A stretch of DNA of 64,000 bases from Arthrobacter_H rhombi (GTDB lineage Bacteria > Actinomycetota > Actinomycetes > Actinomycetales > Micrococcaceae), in assembly GCF_039526245.1 (NCBI RefSeq), contig NZ_BAAAIV010000005.1, forward strand, positions 62,001 to 126,000. The letters run 5' to 3'. Below are positions 1 through 7,933 of the stretch, piece by piece. The translations under genes and the position numbers were made by a program. Position 1 is the stretch's first letter; each line of letters begins with the position of its first letter. The notes under the pieces are model-generated. The model searched no databases and had not been told where the DNA came from. It saw only the letters and a list, made by a program, of their open reading frames with translations.

Positions 1-912
1 CAGGGGGTTGAAGCCCAGCACCTCCTGCAGGAATTGGGTTGTGAAGAAGAAGAACGCAATCATCGCGCCCAGGTACAGGAAACGGGCGACATAGGCGCCG
101 GATCGGCGTCGGCTGGCGAACAAACGCAGGGGCATGATCGGCTGCGTGGCCCGGCGCTCGATGAGCACGAACGCCACGACGAGGACGGCTCCTGCAATGA
201 GAGTCGTCGTCGTGATCGGGGAAACCCAGCCGTGCTCTGCGGCATGGACGATGCCGAAGACGAGTCCGCCTACACCCAACGTTGCGCTCAGGGCACCGAA
301 CAGGTCGAAGCGGCCACGGAGACGTCCCGATGCGGGGAGGAAGCGCGGGGCGAGTGCGATCATGGCGATCCCGAGGGGGACGTTGACGAAGAATCCGGCC
401 CGCCAGGAGATCCAATGGGCCAAGGCTCCGCCGATCACCAGACCCAGACTGGCACCGATCCCCGCCGTCGCACCGTAGAGCGCCACCGCCCGGGTGCGCT
501 CGCGTCCTTCCGGGAAGCTCGCGGTGAGCAAGGACAGCGAGGCAGGCGCGACGATCGCAGCGCCCATGCCCTGGATAGCACGACCGGCGATGGCCCACCA
601 GCCGGTCGGCGCCAGCCCAATCAGCAGTGAAGCGAGGGAGAAGACGACCAAACCGAAAACGAAGACCCGTCGGCGTCCGAGCAGGTCTCCGGCCCGGGCG
701 CCGAGCAACAACAAGCCACCGAAGACCAGCGTGTAGGCATCCTGGACCCAGGCCAGCCCGCCGGCGCCCAAGTGGAGGTCTGCCTGAAGGCTCGGCAGGG
801 CGGTGAAGATCACCGAGTTGTCCAGGAGGATCATGAAGTAACTGGCGAGGATGATCGCCAGGATCGCGGCAGGGTGCGACGCAGTGGTGGGTTCGGTTTT
901 CATGTTTTCCAT
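1..912 (-). CDS. DHA2-family MFS drug-efflux transporter, partial (3' end outside window)
   Basis: Reading the minus strand from ATG 912 (or the in-frame ATG at 903) gives an uninterrupted 304-codon frame that runs off the window edge. The start of the product reads MENMKTEPTTASHPAAILAI, followed by hydrophobic segments and typical DHA2 (EmrB/QacA) motifs: LLDNSVIFTALPSLQADL in TM1, WVQDAYTLVFGGLLLLGARA with DLLGRRRVF (motif A), then AGRAIQGMGAA. The family is proton-driven 12-14 TM exporters of cationic drugs and dyes at the inner membrane. Only about two thirds of the usual 450-500 residues are visible. It is divergent from the MmyB-type regulator at 1006, which may control it (inference). 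Confidence 0.85.
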   Translation of the reverse strand, partial: MENMKTEPTTASHPAAILAIILASYFMILLDNSVIFTALPSLQADLHLGAGGLAWVQDAYTLVFGGLLLLGARAGDLLGRRRVFVFGLVVFSLASLLIGLAPTGWWAIAGRAIQGMGAAIVAPASLSLLTASFPEGRERTRAVALYGATAGIGASLGLVIGGALAHWISWRAGFFVNVPLGIAMIALAPRFLPASGRLRGRFDLFGALSATLGVGGLVFGIVHAAEHGWVSPITTTTLIAGAVLVVAFVLIERRATQPIMPLRLFASRRRSGAYVARFLYLGAMIAFFFFTTQFLQEVLGFNPL

Positions 913-1005
913 CGAACCGCGCATCGACGGCTGCCGGGAGTCACGGCCGTTCCGGGTACTGACAGTGCCTCCCACGTTCCGAGGTGGCCGAGTAGCGTGG
1001 AAGCC

Positions 1006-1926
1006 ATGACACACCGTGATGACGTGCGGAAGTTCCTGACATCCCGCCGTGCAAGGATCACCCCGGAGGAGGCCGGACTGCCCGCCTACGGGGGAAACCG
1101 GCGCGTGAGCGGACTGCGCCGCGAGGAAGTGGCGATGCTCGCCGGGATGAGCATCGAATACTACATACGCCTGGAACGCGGCAACCTCTCCGGAGCCTCG
1201 GATAGCGTGCTGGAATCCCTCGGGCGCGCCCTGAAACTCGACGATGCCGAAACGGCGCATCTGTTCGACCTGGCCCGCGCCGCCACCGCTTCGCCGCGTG
1301 TGCGTCGCAAGCGCAGTCCACAGACAGTACGACCGAGTGTCCAGCGGGTCATTGACGCGATCACCACCGCGCCGGCCTGGGCCCGCAACGACCGCGGCGA
1401 TGTGCTCGCCTCCAATGAATTGGGCCGCGCGCTCTATTTGGATTTGATGGCCGAAGAGGTCAAACCGCCGAACAGTGCGCGGTTCACCTTCCTGAACCCA
1501 AAGGCGAAGGTGTTCTTTGCCGACTGGGAGCGTGCCGCCGATGACATCGTCGCCGTCTTGCGGTCCACGGCCGGGAAGAACCCGTATGACAAGGACCTCA
1601 CGGACCTGATCGGCGAACTCTCAACGCGGAGCGAGGAGTTCAGGACGCGGTGGGCCAAACACGATGTGAAATACCACCGCGCGGGCAGCAAACGGCTCCA
1701 CCACTCGATCGTCGGGGATCTGGAACTGAGCTTCGAGGCCATGGAACTCCCGGCCGATCCGGGCTTGCGCCTGAACGTGTACACGGCAGAGCCCGGCACG
1801 CCCTCCGAGGACGCACTGAAAGTGCTCGCCAGTTGGGCCGCGACGCAGCAGCAAGCCGCGGCATCCGGGGCGGGGAAGACGGAGGCGGCGACTGCCAGAT
1901 CGACGCCGAATGATGGTCCTACCTGA
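1006..1926 (+). CDS. Helix-turn-helix regulator, XRE N-terminus with MmyB-like ligand domain
   Basis: The 306-residue protein starts MTHRDDVRKFLTSRRARITP. ATG 1006 was chosen because family members begin just before this segment; an in-frame GTG at 997 is possible. Residues about 5-80 form an HTH of the type seen in many actinobacterial regulators (VSGLRREEVAMLAGMSIEYY, then RLERGNLSGAS). Residues about 100-270 match the MmyB-like C-terminal domain (PAWARNDRGDVLASNELGRA, later FADWERAADD and RFRTRW-like text). The tail is Ala-rich and low in complexity. Such regulators often sit next to a divergent exporter or oxidoreductase genes and respond to small hydrophobic ligands. Here it lies between the MFS gene and the SDR-cupin-MDR group, so both are plausible targets. 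Confidence 0.85.
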   Translation: MTHRDDVRKFLTSRRARITPEEAGLPAYGGNRRVSGLRREEVAMLAGMSIEYYIRLERGNLSGASDSVLESLGRALKLDDAETAHLFDLARAATASPRVRRKRSPQTVRPSVQRVIDAITTAPAWARNDRGDVLASNELGRALYLDLMAEEVKPPNSARFTFLNPKAKVFFADWERAADDIVAVLRSTAGKNPYDKDLTDLIGELSTRSEEFRTRWAKHDVKYHRAGSKRLHHSIVGDLELSFEAMELPADPGLRLNVYTAEPGTPSEDALKVLASWAATQQQAAASGAGKTEAATARSTPNDGPT

Positions 1927-2132
1927 CAGCCACTCGTGAAGGCGTCGTCATCATCAGCGGGGGACGGCAGGCCGCCGTCTTGGCGATGTGAGGGGGCACT
2001 TGCCCCGCGGCGGCAGGGGGACAGCGTGATCCGGATCCGACGCTCCCTGTGCAGGCAACGGACCACACAGCCAATCAGAGACGGAGCTTCGGCCCCCACG
2101 GGCCCGAGTCATCCTGCGAAAAGGGGAACATC

Positions 2133-2936
2133 ATGAAAACGAGTCCACAGAAACCGCTCACCGTACTCGTAGTCGGTGCCACGGGGAGCGTCGGCCGCCA
2201 CGTCGTCGCCGAATCGGTACGTCAGGGCTACGCGACGCGGGCGCTGGTGCGCAATCCATCGCGCGCCGGTCGGCTGGATCCCGGTGCCCAGCTCGTCATC
2301 GGCGAGTTGACGCGTCCCGAGACCCTCGCCGAGGCCGTCGCCGACATCGATGCAGTAGTCTTCACCCAAGGATCTTCCTATGGGGATGCGGCAGCGGCTG
2401 AAGCCGTCGATTACGGCGCCGTCAGAAATGTGCTCCAGGCCCTCGGCGGACGGCCCGTACGCATCGCGCTGATGACTTCCATCGGGGTGACGGTTCCCGG
2501 CAGCACGCACGATTGGAAGCGCCGCGGTGAGCGACTCGTCCGAGGCAGCGGAAACGCCTACACGATCGTGCGCCCCAGCTGGTTCGACTACAACGACGCA
2601 GACCAACTGGAAATCACGCTGCTGCAAGGAGACGAGCGCCGCGCAGGGAGCCCCGCTGACGGGGTCATTGCCCGTCACCAGATCGCCCGCGTATTGGTCG
2701 ACAGCCTCGCCTCCGACGCTGCCGAGCACCTGACCTTTGAACTCGTGGCCGAGCATGGACCCGCCCAGGACGACCTCGAACCGGTTTTCGGGGCGTTGGA
2801 TCCGGACGTGCCCGGTTCACTCGACGGGGTACGGGACCAGGCAAATATGCCGGTCGACGATGAACCCGAATCCGTGCGCCGGGATCTTGGGGAGTTGGGC
2901 GACAGCCAGTCCGATGAACCGATCCCCGCCACCTGA
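2133..2936 (+). CDS. NAD(P)-binding atypical SDR (NmrA-like) oxidoreductase
   Basis: The 267-residue protein begins MKTSPQKPLTVLVVGATGSV. ATG 2133 is preceded by AGGGGA at good spacing, so the longer upstream reading was rejected. The N-terminus has the GATGSVGRHV nucleotide-binding loop of extended/atypical SDRs, then ALVRNPSR, which suggests NADP preference. No Tyr-x-x-x-Lys catalytic pair of classical SDRs is evident, as in NmrA-like or sensor-type members. The C-terminal 50 residues are acidic. It is followed by a cupin gene and an MDR reductase in the same direction and is probably co-transcribed with them. A role in aldehyde or quinone stress is plausible but unproven. Confidence 0.8.
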   Translation: MKTSPQKPLTVLVVGATGSVGRHVVAESVRQGYATRALVRNPSRAGRLDPGAQLVIGELTRPETLAEAVADIDAVVFTQGSSYGDAAAAEAVDYGAVRNVLQALGGRPVRIALMTSIGVTVPGSTHDWKRRGERLVRGSGNAYTIVRPSWFDYNDADQLEITLLQGDERRAGSPADGVIARHQIARVLVDSLASDAAEHLTFELVAEHGPAQDDLEPVFGALDPDVPGSLDGVRDQANMPVDDEPESVRRDLGELGDSQSDEPIPAT

Positions 2937-2981
2937 AGGCTGCAACCCAGAATCCACCACTCACGACCAGGAGAAACAGAC

Positions 2982-3413
2982 ATGAGCGAAAACACCTTCG
3001 ACAGCATCTTCCCGCGCGGGGAAAAGAACGCCGCCTACGCCCAATACTTCATCGGGCAGAGCTACCTGAACATGCTCACCACCGAAGGCGTCGCCCTGGG
3101 GAACGTCACCTTCGAGCCCGGGTGTCGGAACAACTGGCACATTCACCACGCCTCATCGGGCGGTGGCCAGATACTGCTCGCGACGGCCGGCAGCGGCTGG
3201 TACCAGGCCGAGGGCGAGGAGCCCGTCAGCCTGGAGCCGGGCATGGTGATCCAGGTTCCGGCGGGGACCAAGCACTGGCATGGCGCCAAGGCGGGCTCCT
3301 GGTTCGCCCATATTGCCGTGGAGGTTCCGGGCACGGACACCCGAAACGAGTGGCTGGAACCGGTCACCGATGAGGAGTACGGCAAGCTGAACGAGAAGGC
3401 GAGCAACGCATAG
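2982..3413 (+). CDS. Single-domain cupin protein
   Basis: This 143-residue protein is a complete small cupin. Cupin motif 1 is visible as CRNNWHIHHASSGGGQILL (histidines about residues 53-56), followed by GSGWYQAEGEEPVSLEPGMV, and motif 2 as VPAGTKHWHGAKAGSWFAHI. The His pair, Gln and later His can form a metal site. ATG 2982 follows AGGAGAAACAGAC, a good ribosome binding site. Relatives are often annotated as cupin or carboxymuconolactone-decarboxylase-associated proteins and occur beside SDR and quinone reductase genes, as here. The substrate is unknown. Confidence 0.85.
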   Translation: MSENTFDSIFPRGEKNAAYAQYFIGQSYLNMLTTEGVALGNVTFEPGCRNNWHIHHASSGGGQILLATAGSGWYQAEGEEPVSLEPGMVIQVPAGTKHWHGAKAGSWFAHIAVEVPGTDTRNEWLEPVTDEEYGKLNEKASNA

Positions 3414-3495
3414 TCCTTGACGAGAACGGATCAGCGCCTCCGACCAGCTGGCGCTGCAGACAAAAACCTCGATCGACGAACGAAGGAATCACCAC

Positions 3496-4491
3496 ATGAC
3501 GGATACGATGCGCGCCCTCGTGTCAGGACGCGGGCCCGAGTGGGTGCTCGCGGAAGTGCCAGTGCCGCGCCCCGGCCCCGGAGAGGTGCTGATCCGCAAC
3601 CGCGCCGCCGCGACCAACAACGCAGACCTCCCGATGCTTGCGGAAGCAGACCCCACGAACGACGGTCACGGGCAGGAGTTCATCGCCGGCTTCGAGTACG
3701 CCGGTGAAATCGCGGCGTTGGGCGTCGATACCGGGACCTGGCAGGTCGGGGACCCCGTCATGGGGTCGGTCCCGCACGCCTTTGCCGAGTATGTGGTCGC
3801 GGACCACCGCTTCGTACTGCCCCGCCCCGAAGGGCTTGAACCAGACACCGCCTGTGCCTTGCCGACCGGGCTCCTCACCGAGCACGGCGCGCTGACCGCA
3901 GCCGGGTTCGCCGCGGGGCAGAGCGTGCTGATCACGGGTGCCTCGACCAGCATCGGGTTCATCGGCGTGCAGCTGGCGAAGGCGCTCGGTGCGTCGACGG
4001 TCATCGGTACCACCCGCAGCGCTGACAAGCGGGATCTCCTCACGTCGGCCGGCGTCGACACGGTCATCATCACCGGGGAGCACGACCTGGCGGAGGCAAC
4101 TCTCGCCGCGACCGGGGGGAGGGGCGCCGACGTCGTCCTCGACCACCTCGCGGGTCAGGCTTTCGCCGAGTGCCTGCCGGCGACAGCGGAGGACGGGCAC
4201 ATCGTGAACATCGGCCGCCTCGCCGGCCCGGCGTCGACGATCGACCTCGATGCCCTCTCCTACCGGCACCTCACGGCCCACGGCGTGTCTTTCGGGTTCA
4301 CCCGCGACACGGAGATGGCTGGCATCATCGCCGGTCTGCTGCCCGCAGTGGTCCCGGCCGTTGCCCGTGGCGAAATCCGGCCCATGATCGACCGCACGGT
4401 GGACGTCGCGGAGTCCCGGGAGGCCGCGGAGCGGCTCCGCTCGGGACAGGCAGTCGGCAAGGTCGTCTTCAGGCTTCCGGAAGAGGCCTGA
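3496..4491 (+). CDS. MDR-family zinc-free oxidoreductase (quinone reductase-like)
   Basis: This 331-residue medium-chain dehydrogenase/reductase has the usual layout. A GroES-like N-terminal half (VPVPRPGPGEVLIRNRAAAT, then GFEYAGEIAALG) is followed by a Rossmann half (ITGASTSIGFIGVQLAKALG, then GADVVLDHLAGQ) and a C-terminal return to the first domain. The structural zinc cysteines of alcohol dehydrogenases are absent, so it resembles the NADPH:quinone reductase branch. AAGGAATCACC lies before ATG 3496. It closes the SDR-cupin-MDR group and ends just before a strong hairpin terminator shared with the convergent hpaD. Confidence 0.85.
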   Translation: MTDTMRALVSGRGPEWVLAEVPVPRPGPGEVLIRNRAAATNNADLPMLAEADPTNDGHGQEFIAGFEYAGEIAALGVDTGTWQVGDPVMGSVPHAFAEYVVADHRFVLPRPEGLEPDTACALPTGLLTEHGALTAAGFAAGQSVLITGASTSIGFIGVQLAKALGASTVIGTTRSADKRDLLTSAGVDTVIITGEHDLAEATLAATGGRGADVVLDHLAGQAFAECLPATAEDGHIVNIGRLAGPASTIDLDALSYRHLTAHGVSFGFTRDTEMAGIIAGLLPAVVPAVARGEIRPMIDRTVDVAESREAAERLRSGQAVGKVVFRLPEEA

Positions 4492-4504
4492 CCACCGGTC
4501 CCAG

Positions 4505-4549
4505 ACGACAGGCGGCGCCGCAGGCAATGACCTGCGGCGCCGCCGTCGT
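4505..4549. terminator. Bidirectional hairpin terminator between convergent operons
   Basis: The 14-bp perfect arms GGCGGCGCCGCAGG (4511-4524) and CCTGCGGCGCCGCC (4531-4544) enclose a 6-nt loop. ACGAC/GTCGT pairs extend the stem beyond one bulged A. It sits between the stop codons of the MDR gene (plus) and hpaD (minus). There is no long T tract, as is usual in high-GC actinobacteria. Confidence 0.75.
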
Positions 4550-4583
4550 ACCCGGGAACCGGGATGCTGCATCGTGCCGGGGA

Positions 4584-5681
4584 CTAGAGCTGGTGGCCCA
4601 TCTTGAAGCCGATCTCTTCGCCCGGCTCGTCCTCGACGGCGTCGCCCGGGGCGCGGGTGTAGGAGAAGCCGTCGGCGCCGACCGTGACCGCCATCTCCGA
4701 CTTGTCCTCGCGGACCACGACGTCGCGCGGGTTGCCGTCCAGGTCCAGGACCAGGGAGGCCTCGGTGTACCAGGACGGGACCACGGGGTTGCCCCACCAG
4801 TCGCGGCGCTGGTTGTCGTGGACGTCCCAGGTGATCACGGGGTTGTCCGGATCGCCGGTGTAGTAGTCCTGGGTGTAGATCTCGATGCGGTGGTCGTCCG
4901 GATCCAGGATGTACAGGTAGAACGCGTTGGAGACGCCGTGGCGGCCGGGGCCGCGTTCGATCCTGTCGGAGATGCGCAGGGCGCCCATCTTGTCGCAGAT
5001 CTGGATGATGTTGTGCTTCTCGTGGGTGGCGAACGCGACGTGGTGCATGCGGGGGCCGTCGCCGCCGGTCAGGGCGGTGTCGTGCACTGTCTGCTTACGG
5101 TGCATCCAGGCGGCGTAGGTGACGCCGTCGGAGTCCTGGATGTCCTCCGAGACGCGGAAGCCCAGGCCCTCGAGGTATTCGCGGCCGCGTGGCACGTCGG
5201 GGGTGACCTGGTTGAAGTGGTCCAGCCGGACGAGCTCGCCGGCACCGTAGAGGTCGTAGCGCTGGTGCAGGCGTTCGACGTGCTCGACGTCGTAGAAGAA
5301 CTCATACGGGAAGCCCAGCGGGTCCTCCACGCGGACCGAGTCGCCGATGCCGCGCACGAACCCTTCCGTGCGGCGTTCGGTCCGGCAGCCGAGCTCCTTG
5401 AAGTACACCTCGGCGGCGTCGACCTCCTCGGGGGACCTGACCCGGTAGGAGAACGCGGCGACGGCGGCGACGGGGCCCTTGCGCAGCACCAGGTTGTGGT
5501 GGATGAACTCCTCGAAGGAGCGCAGGTAGATGGCGTCGTCGTCCTCGTAGGTCACGTGCAGGCCCAGCAGGTCCACGTAGAACTTCCGCGAGCGGGCCAG
5601 GTCGGTGACCACGATCTCCATGTAGGCGCAGCGGACGATGTCCGGCGCGGGGACCGAGGTGGTGGTGGTCTTGATGTCCAT
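4584..5681 (-). CDS. hpaD: Homoprotocatechuate (3,4-dihydroxyphenylacetate) 2,3-dioxygenase
   Basis: This 365-residue protein is a type I extradiol dioxygenase of the vicinal-oxygen-chelate fold. It opens the ring of homoprotocatechuate to 5-carboxymethyl-2-hydroxymuconate semialdehyde in the cytosol. Counting residues places the ligands at His155 (VRLDHFNQVT), His214 (RMHHVAFATH) and Glu267 (DHRIEIYT), with second-sphere His200. These are the same numbers as in the characterised Brevibacterium fuscum (Fe) and Arthrobacter globiformis MndD (Mn) enzymes, so substrate specificity is well supported; the metal cannot be told from sequence. AAGGAAACATC precedes the ATG. It is the last gene of the minus-strand hpa operon, 35 bp after hpaE. 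Confidence 0.95.
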   Translation of the reverse strand: MDIKTTTTSVPAPDIVRCAYMEIVVTDLARSRKFYVDLLGLHVTYEDDDAIYLRSFEEFIHHNLVLRKGPVAAVAAFSYRVRSPEEVDAAEVYFKELGCRTERRTEGFVRGIGDSVRVEDPLGFPYEFFYDVEHVERLHQRYDLYGAGELVRLDHFNQVTPDVPRGREYLEGLGFRVSEDIQDSDGVTYAAWMHRKQTVHDTALTGGDGPRMHHVAFATHEKHNIIQICDKMGALRISDRIERGPGRHGVSNAFYLYILDPDDHRIEIYTQDYYTGDPDNPVITWDVHDNQRRDWWGNPVVPSWYTEASLVLDLDGNPRDVVVREDKSEMAVTVGADGFSYTRAPGDAVEDEPGEEIGFKMGHQL

Positions 5682-5716
5682 GATGTTTCCTTAGCGTGCG
5701 AGGGGGGGGAGGGGGC

Positions 5717-7219
5717 TCAGGCCTTGCCGAAGACGGGGTTGTGGACCTCGCCGAGGTTGATGTGCACTGCCTGCTGGTCGGTGTAGAAGTCGATGGAGCG
5801 GTAGCCGCCCTCGTGGCCCAGACCCGAGGCCTTCACGCCGCCGAACGGGGTGCGCAGGTCGCGGACGTTGTTGGAGTTCAGCCACACCATGCCGGCCTGG
5901 ACGTCCTGCGAGAAGTTGTGCGCCCGCTTCAGGTCGTTGGTCCAGATGTAGGCGGCCAGGCCGTACTTGGTGTTGTTCGCCAGGGCGAGCGCCTCCTCGT
6001 CGGAGTCGAAGGGGGTGATCGCGACGACGGGGCCGAAGATCTCCTCCTGGAAGATCCGCGCGTCCGGGGCGACGTCGGCGAAGACGGTCGGCTGGACGAA
6101 GTTGCCTTCCGGGAACTCCTCCGGACGGCCGCCACCGGCGACCAGGCGGGCCTCGGACTTGCCGATTTCCACGTAGGACATGACCTTCTCGTAGTGCTCC
6201 GGGTGGACCAGGGCACCGACCTCGGTCTCCTTGTCGTGCGGCAGGCCGACCTTCACGCGCTTCGCCTGGGCGGCGTAGCGCTCGACGAACTCGTCGTAGA
6301 TGCCGCGTTCAACCAGGATGCGCGAGCCTGCGGTGCAGCGTTCGCCGTTGAGGGAGAAGACGCCGAAGATGGTGGCGTCGATGGCGGCATCCAGGTCAGC
6401 ATCGGCGAAGACGACGGCGGGGGACTTGCCGCCCAGTTCCATCGACAGGCCCTTGAGGTACGGTGCGGCGTTGGCGAAGATCAGCTGGCCGGTGCCCGAT
6501 TCCCCGGTGAAGGAGATCAGCGGCACGTCCGGGTGCTTGACCAGCGAGTCGCCGGCGAAGCCTTCCTCGCCGTACCCGTGCACGATGTTGAACACGCCAG
6601 CCGGCAGGCCGGCCTCCTCGAAGATGCCCGGCCACAACGACGCGGACAGTGGGGTGAATTCGGCGGGCTTGAGCACCACCGTGTTGCCGGTGGCCAGCGC
6701 CGGCCCGAGCTTCCAGGACTCGAGCATGAACGGGGTGTTCCAGGGGGTGATGAGCCCGGCGACGCCGATCGGCTTGCGGTTGACGTAGTTGGCCTGGCGG
6801 CCCGGGACCTTGAAGGCGTCGTCGTGTTGGGCAACGATCAGGTCGGCGAAAAACCTGAAGTTCTCCGCCGCGCGGCGGGCCTGGCCGAGCGCCTGCGTGA
6901 TGGGCAGGCCGGTGTCGTAGCACTCCATTTCGGCCAGTTCCTGGCCGCGGGACTCGACGATGTCGGCGATCTTGTGCAGCACGCGGGAGCGTTCGCGCGG
7001 CAGCATGGAGGGCCACGGGCCGTTCTCGAAGGCGTCCTTGGCGGCGGCCACGGCTGCATCGACGTCGGCGACCTTTCCGGAGGCAGCCTGGAGGTAGGCC
7101 TGGTTGGTGACCGGGTCCAGCACGTCGAAGGTGTCGCCGTCGATGGAGTCGACGAGCTGGCCTCCGATGTAGTGCTGCAGGTGGGTGGGCAGGTTCTCCG
7201 GCACGAAGTGCTTGCTCAT
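5717..7219 (-). CDS. hpaE: 5-carboxymethyl-2-hydroxymuconate semialdehyde dehydrogenase
   Basis: This 500-residue aldehyde dehydrogenase oxidises the HpaD ring-cleavage product with NAD+. The full ALDH pattern is present: TPWNTPFMLESWKLGPALATG, the NAD-binding FTGESGTGQ, catalytic Glu in LSMELGGKSP and catalytic Cys in NGERCTAGSRIL. The C-terminal PFGGVKASGLGHEGG is typical of the HpaE/semialdehyde branch. AAAGGA lies before ATG 7219. The function is assigned mainly from its place between the regulator/FAH genes and hpaD; other semialdehyde dehydrogenases share these motifs. Confidence 0.9.
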   Translation of the reverse strand: MSKHFVPENLPTHLQHYIGGQLVDSIDGDTFDVLDPVTNQAYLQAASGKVADVDAAVAAAKDAFENGPWPSMLPRERSRVLHKIADIVESRGQELAEMECYDTGLPITQALGQARRAAENFRFFADLIVAQHDDAFKVPGRQANYVNRKPIGVAGLITPWNTPFMLESWKLGPALATGNTVVLKPAEFTPLSASLWPGIFEEAGLPAGVFNIVHGYGEEGFAGDSLVKHPDVPLISFTGESGTGQLIFANAAPYLKGLSMELGGKSPAVVFADADLDAAIDATIFGVFSLNGERCTAGSRILVERGIYDEFVERYAAQAKRVKVGLPHDKETEVGALVHPEHYEKVMSYVEIGKSEARLVAGGGRPEEFPEGNFVQPTVFADVAPDARIFQEEIFGPVVAITPFDSDEEALALANNTKYGLAAYIWTNDLKRAHNFSQDVQAGMVWLNSNNVRDLRTPFGGVKASGLGHEGGYRSIDFYTDQQAVHINLGEVHNPVFGKA

Positions 7220-7263
7220 GGTGGTCCTTTCGTGGTGGAACAGGGATTCCGGGAGTGGGGGTC

Positions 7264-7926
7264 TCAGATGGCCGAGGGCGGTTGTCCCGCGGCGGCCAGG
7301 TAGGCGTTCAGGGTGTTGGTGCGGTGGGTCCGGGCGGCGTGTTCGATCTCCGCTGCCGGGGCGCCGGCGGCCAGGAGGTCCAGCAGGCCGTCATGTTCGG
7401 CCACCGAGTGGTGGGCCCGGCCCGGGACGTGGTCGAACGAGGAGGTGCGCATGGCAGCCAGCCGCGCCCAGCCGCGGTGGACCAGGTCCAGGATGTGCGG
7501 GTTCGGGCAGTTCTCGTAGAGCACCGTGTGGAACTGGTTGTTCAGCTCGGTGAAGCGGCGCGGATCGAAATCCTTCAACGTGCGCCGCATCGATTCGTTG
7601 ATGACCCGGGCCCGGCCCAGGTCCTCGGCGGTCAGCAGCGGTGCGGCCAGCGCGGTGGCGGCGCCCTCGATCACCGAGAGCGTCTGCATGGTGTGCAGAT
7701 ACAGCTCGGTGTCGACGGAGGCAACGGTGGCCCCGACGTTGCGTTCGAAGAGCACCAGCCCCTCGGCCTCGAGCTTGCGGATCGCCTCGCGCACCGGAAC
7801 CACGCTGCAGCCCAGTTCGGCGGCAATGGTCCCGAGCACCAGCCGGTACCCCGGGACCAGGGCCCCGGAGGCGATCCGGTCGCTGAGCAGCGTGTAGGCC
7901 TGCTCGGATTTGCTGGTGGTCATCAT
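7264..7926 (-). CDS. GntR-family (FadR/FCD subfamily) transcriptional regulator of the hpa operon
   Basis: The 220-residue protein has an N-terminal winged helix (LLSDRIASGALVPGYRLVLG, then CSVVPVREAIRKLEAEGLVL) and a helical FCD effector domain. The FCD domain carries the metal/ligand residues in NNQFHTVLYENC, AHHSVAEHDGLLDLL and HAARTHRTN. FCD regulators bind carboxylic acids and usually repress the operon they belong to. It lies inside the hpa operon, 7 bp after the FAH-RraA gene and 44 bp before hpaE. The palindrome at 9504-9515 is its likely operator (inference). Confidence 0.88.
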   Translation of the reverse strand: MMTTSKSEQAYTLLSDRIASGALVPGYRLVLGTIAAELGCSVVPVREAIRKLEAEGLVLFERNVGATVASVDTELYLHTMQTLSVIEGAATALAAPLLTAEDLGRARVINESMRRTLKDFDPRRFTELNNQFHTVLYENCPNPHILDLVHRGWARLAAMRTSSFDHVPGRAHHSVAEHDGLLDLLAAGAPAAEIEHAARTHRTNTLNAYLAAAGQPPSAI

Positions 7927-7933
7927 CGGGTGC

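Noticed and set aside
4170..7303. Long plus-strand frames (4170-5786 and 5696-7303) opposite hpaD and hpaE
   Set aside because: They are antisense shadows caused by high GC in the third codon position; the products have no recognisable domain, whereas the minus-strand frames are complete enzymes with exact catalytic residues.
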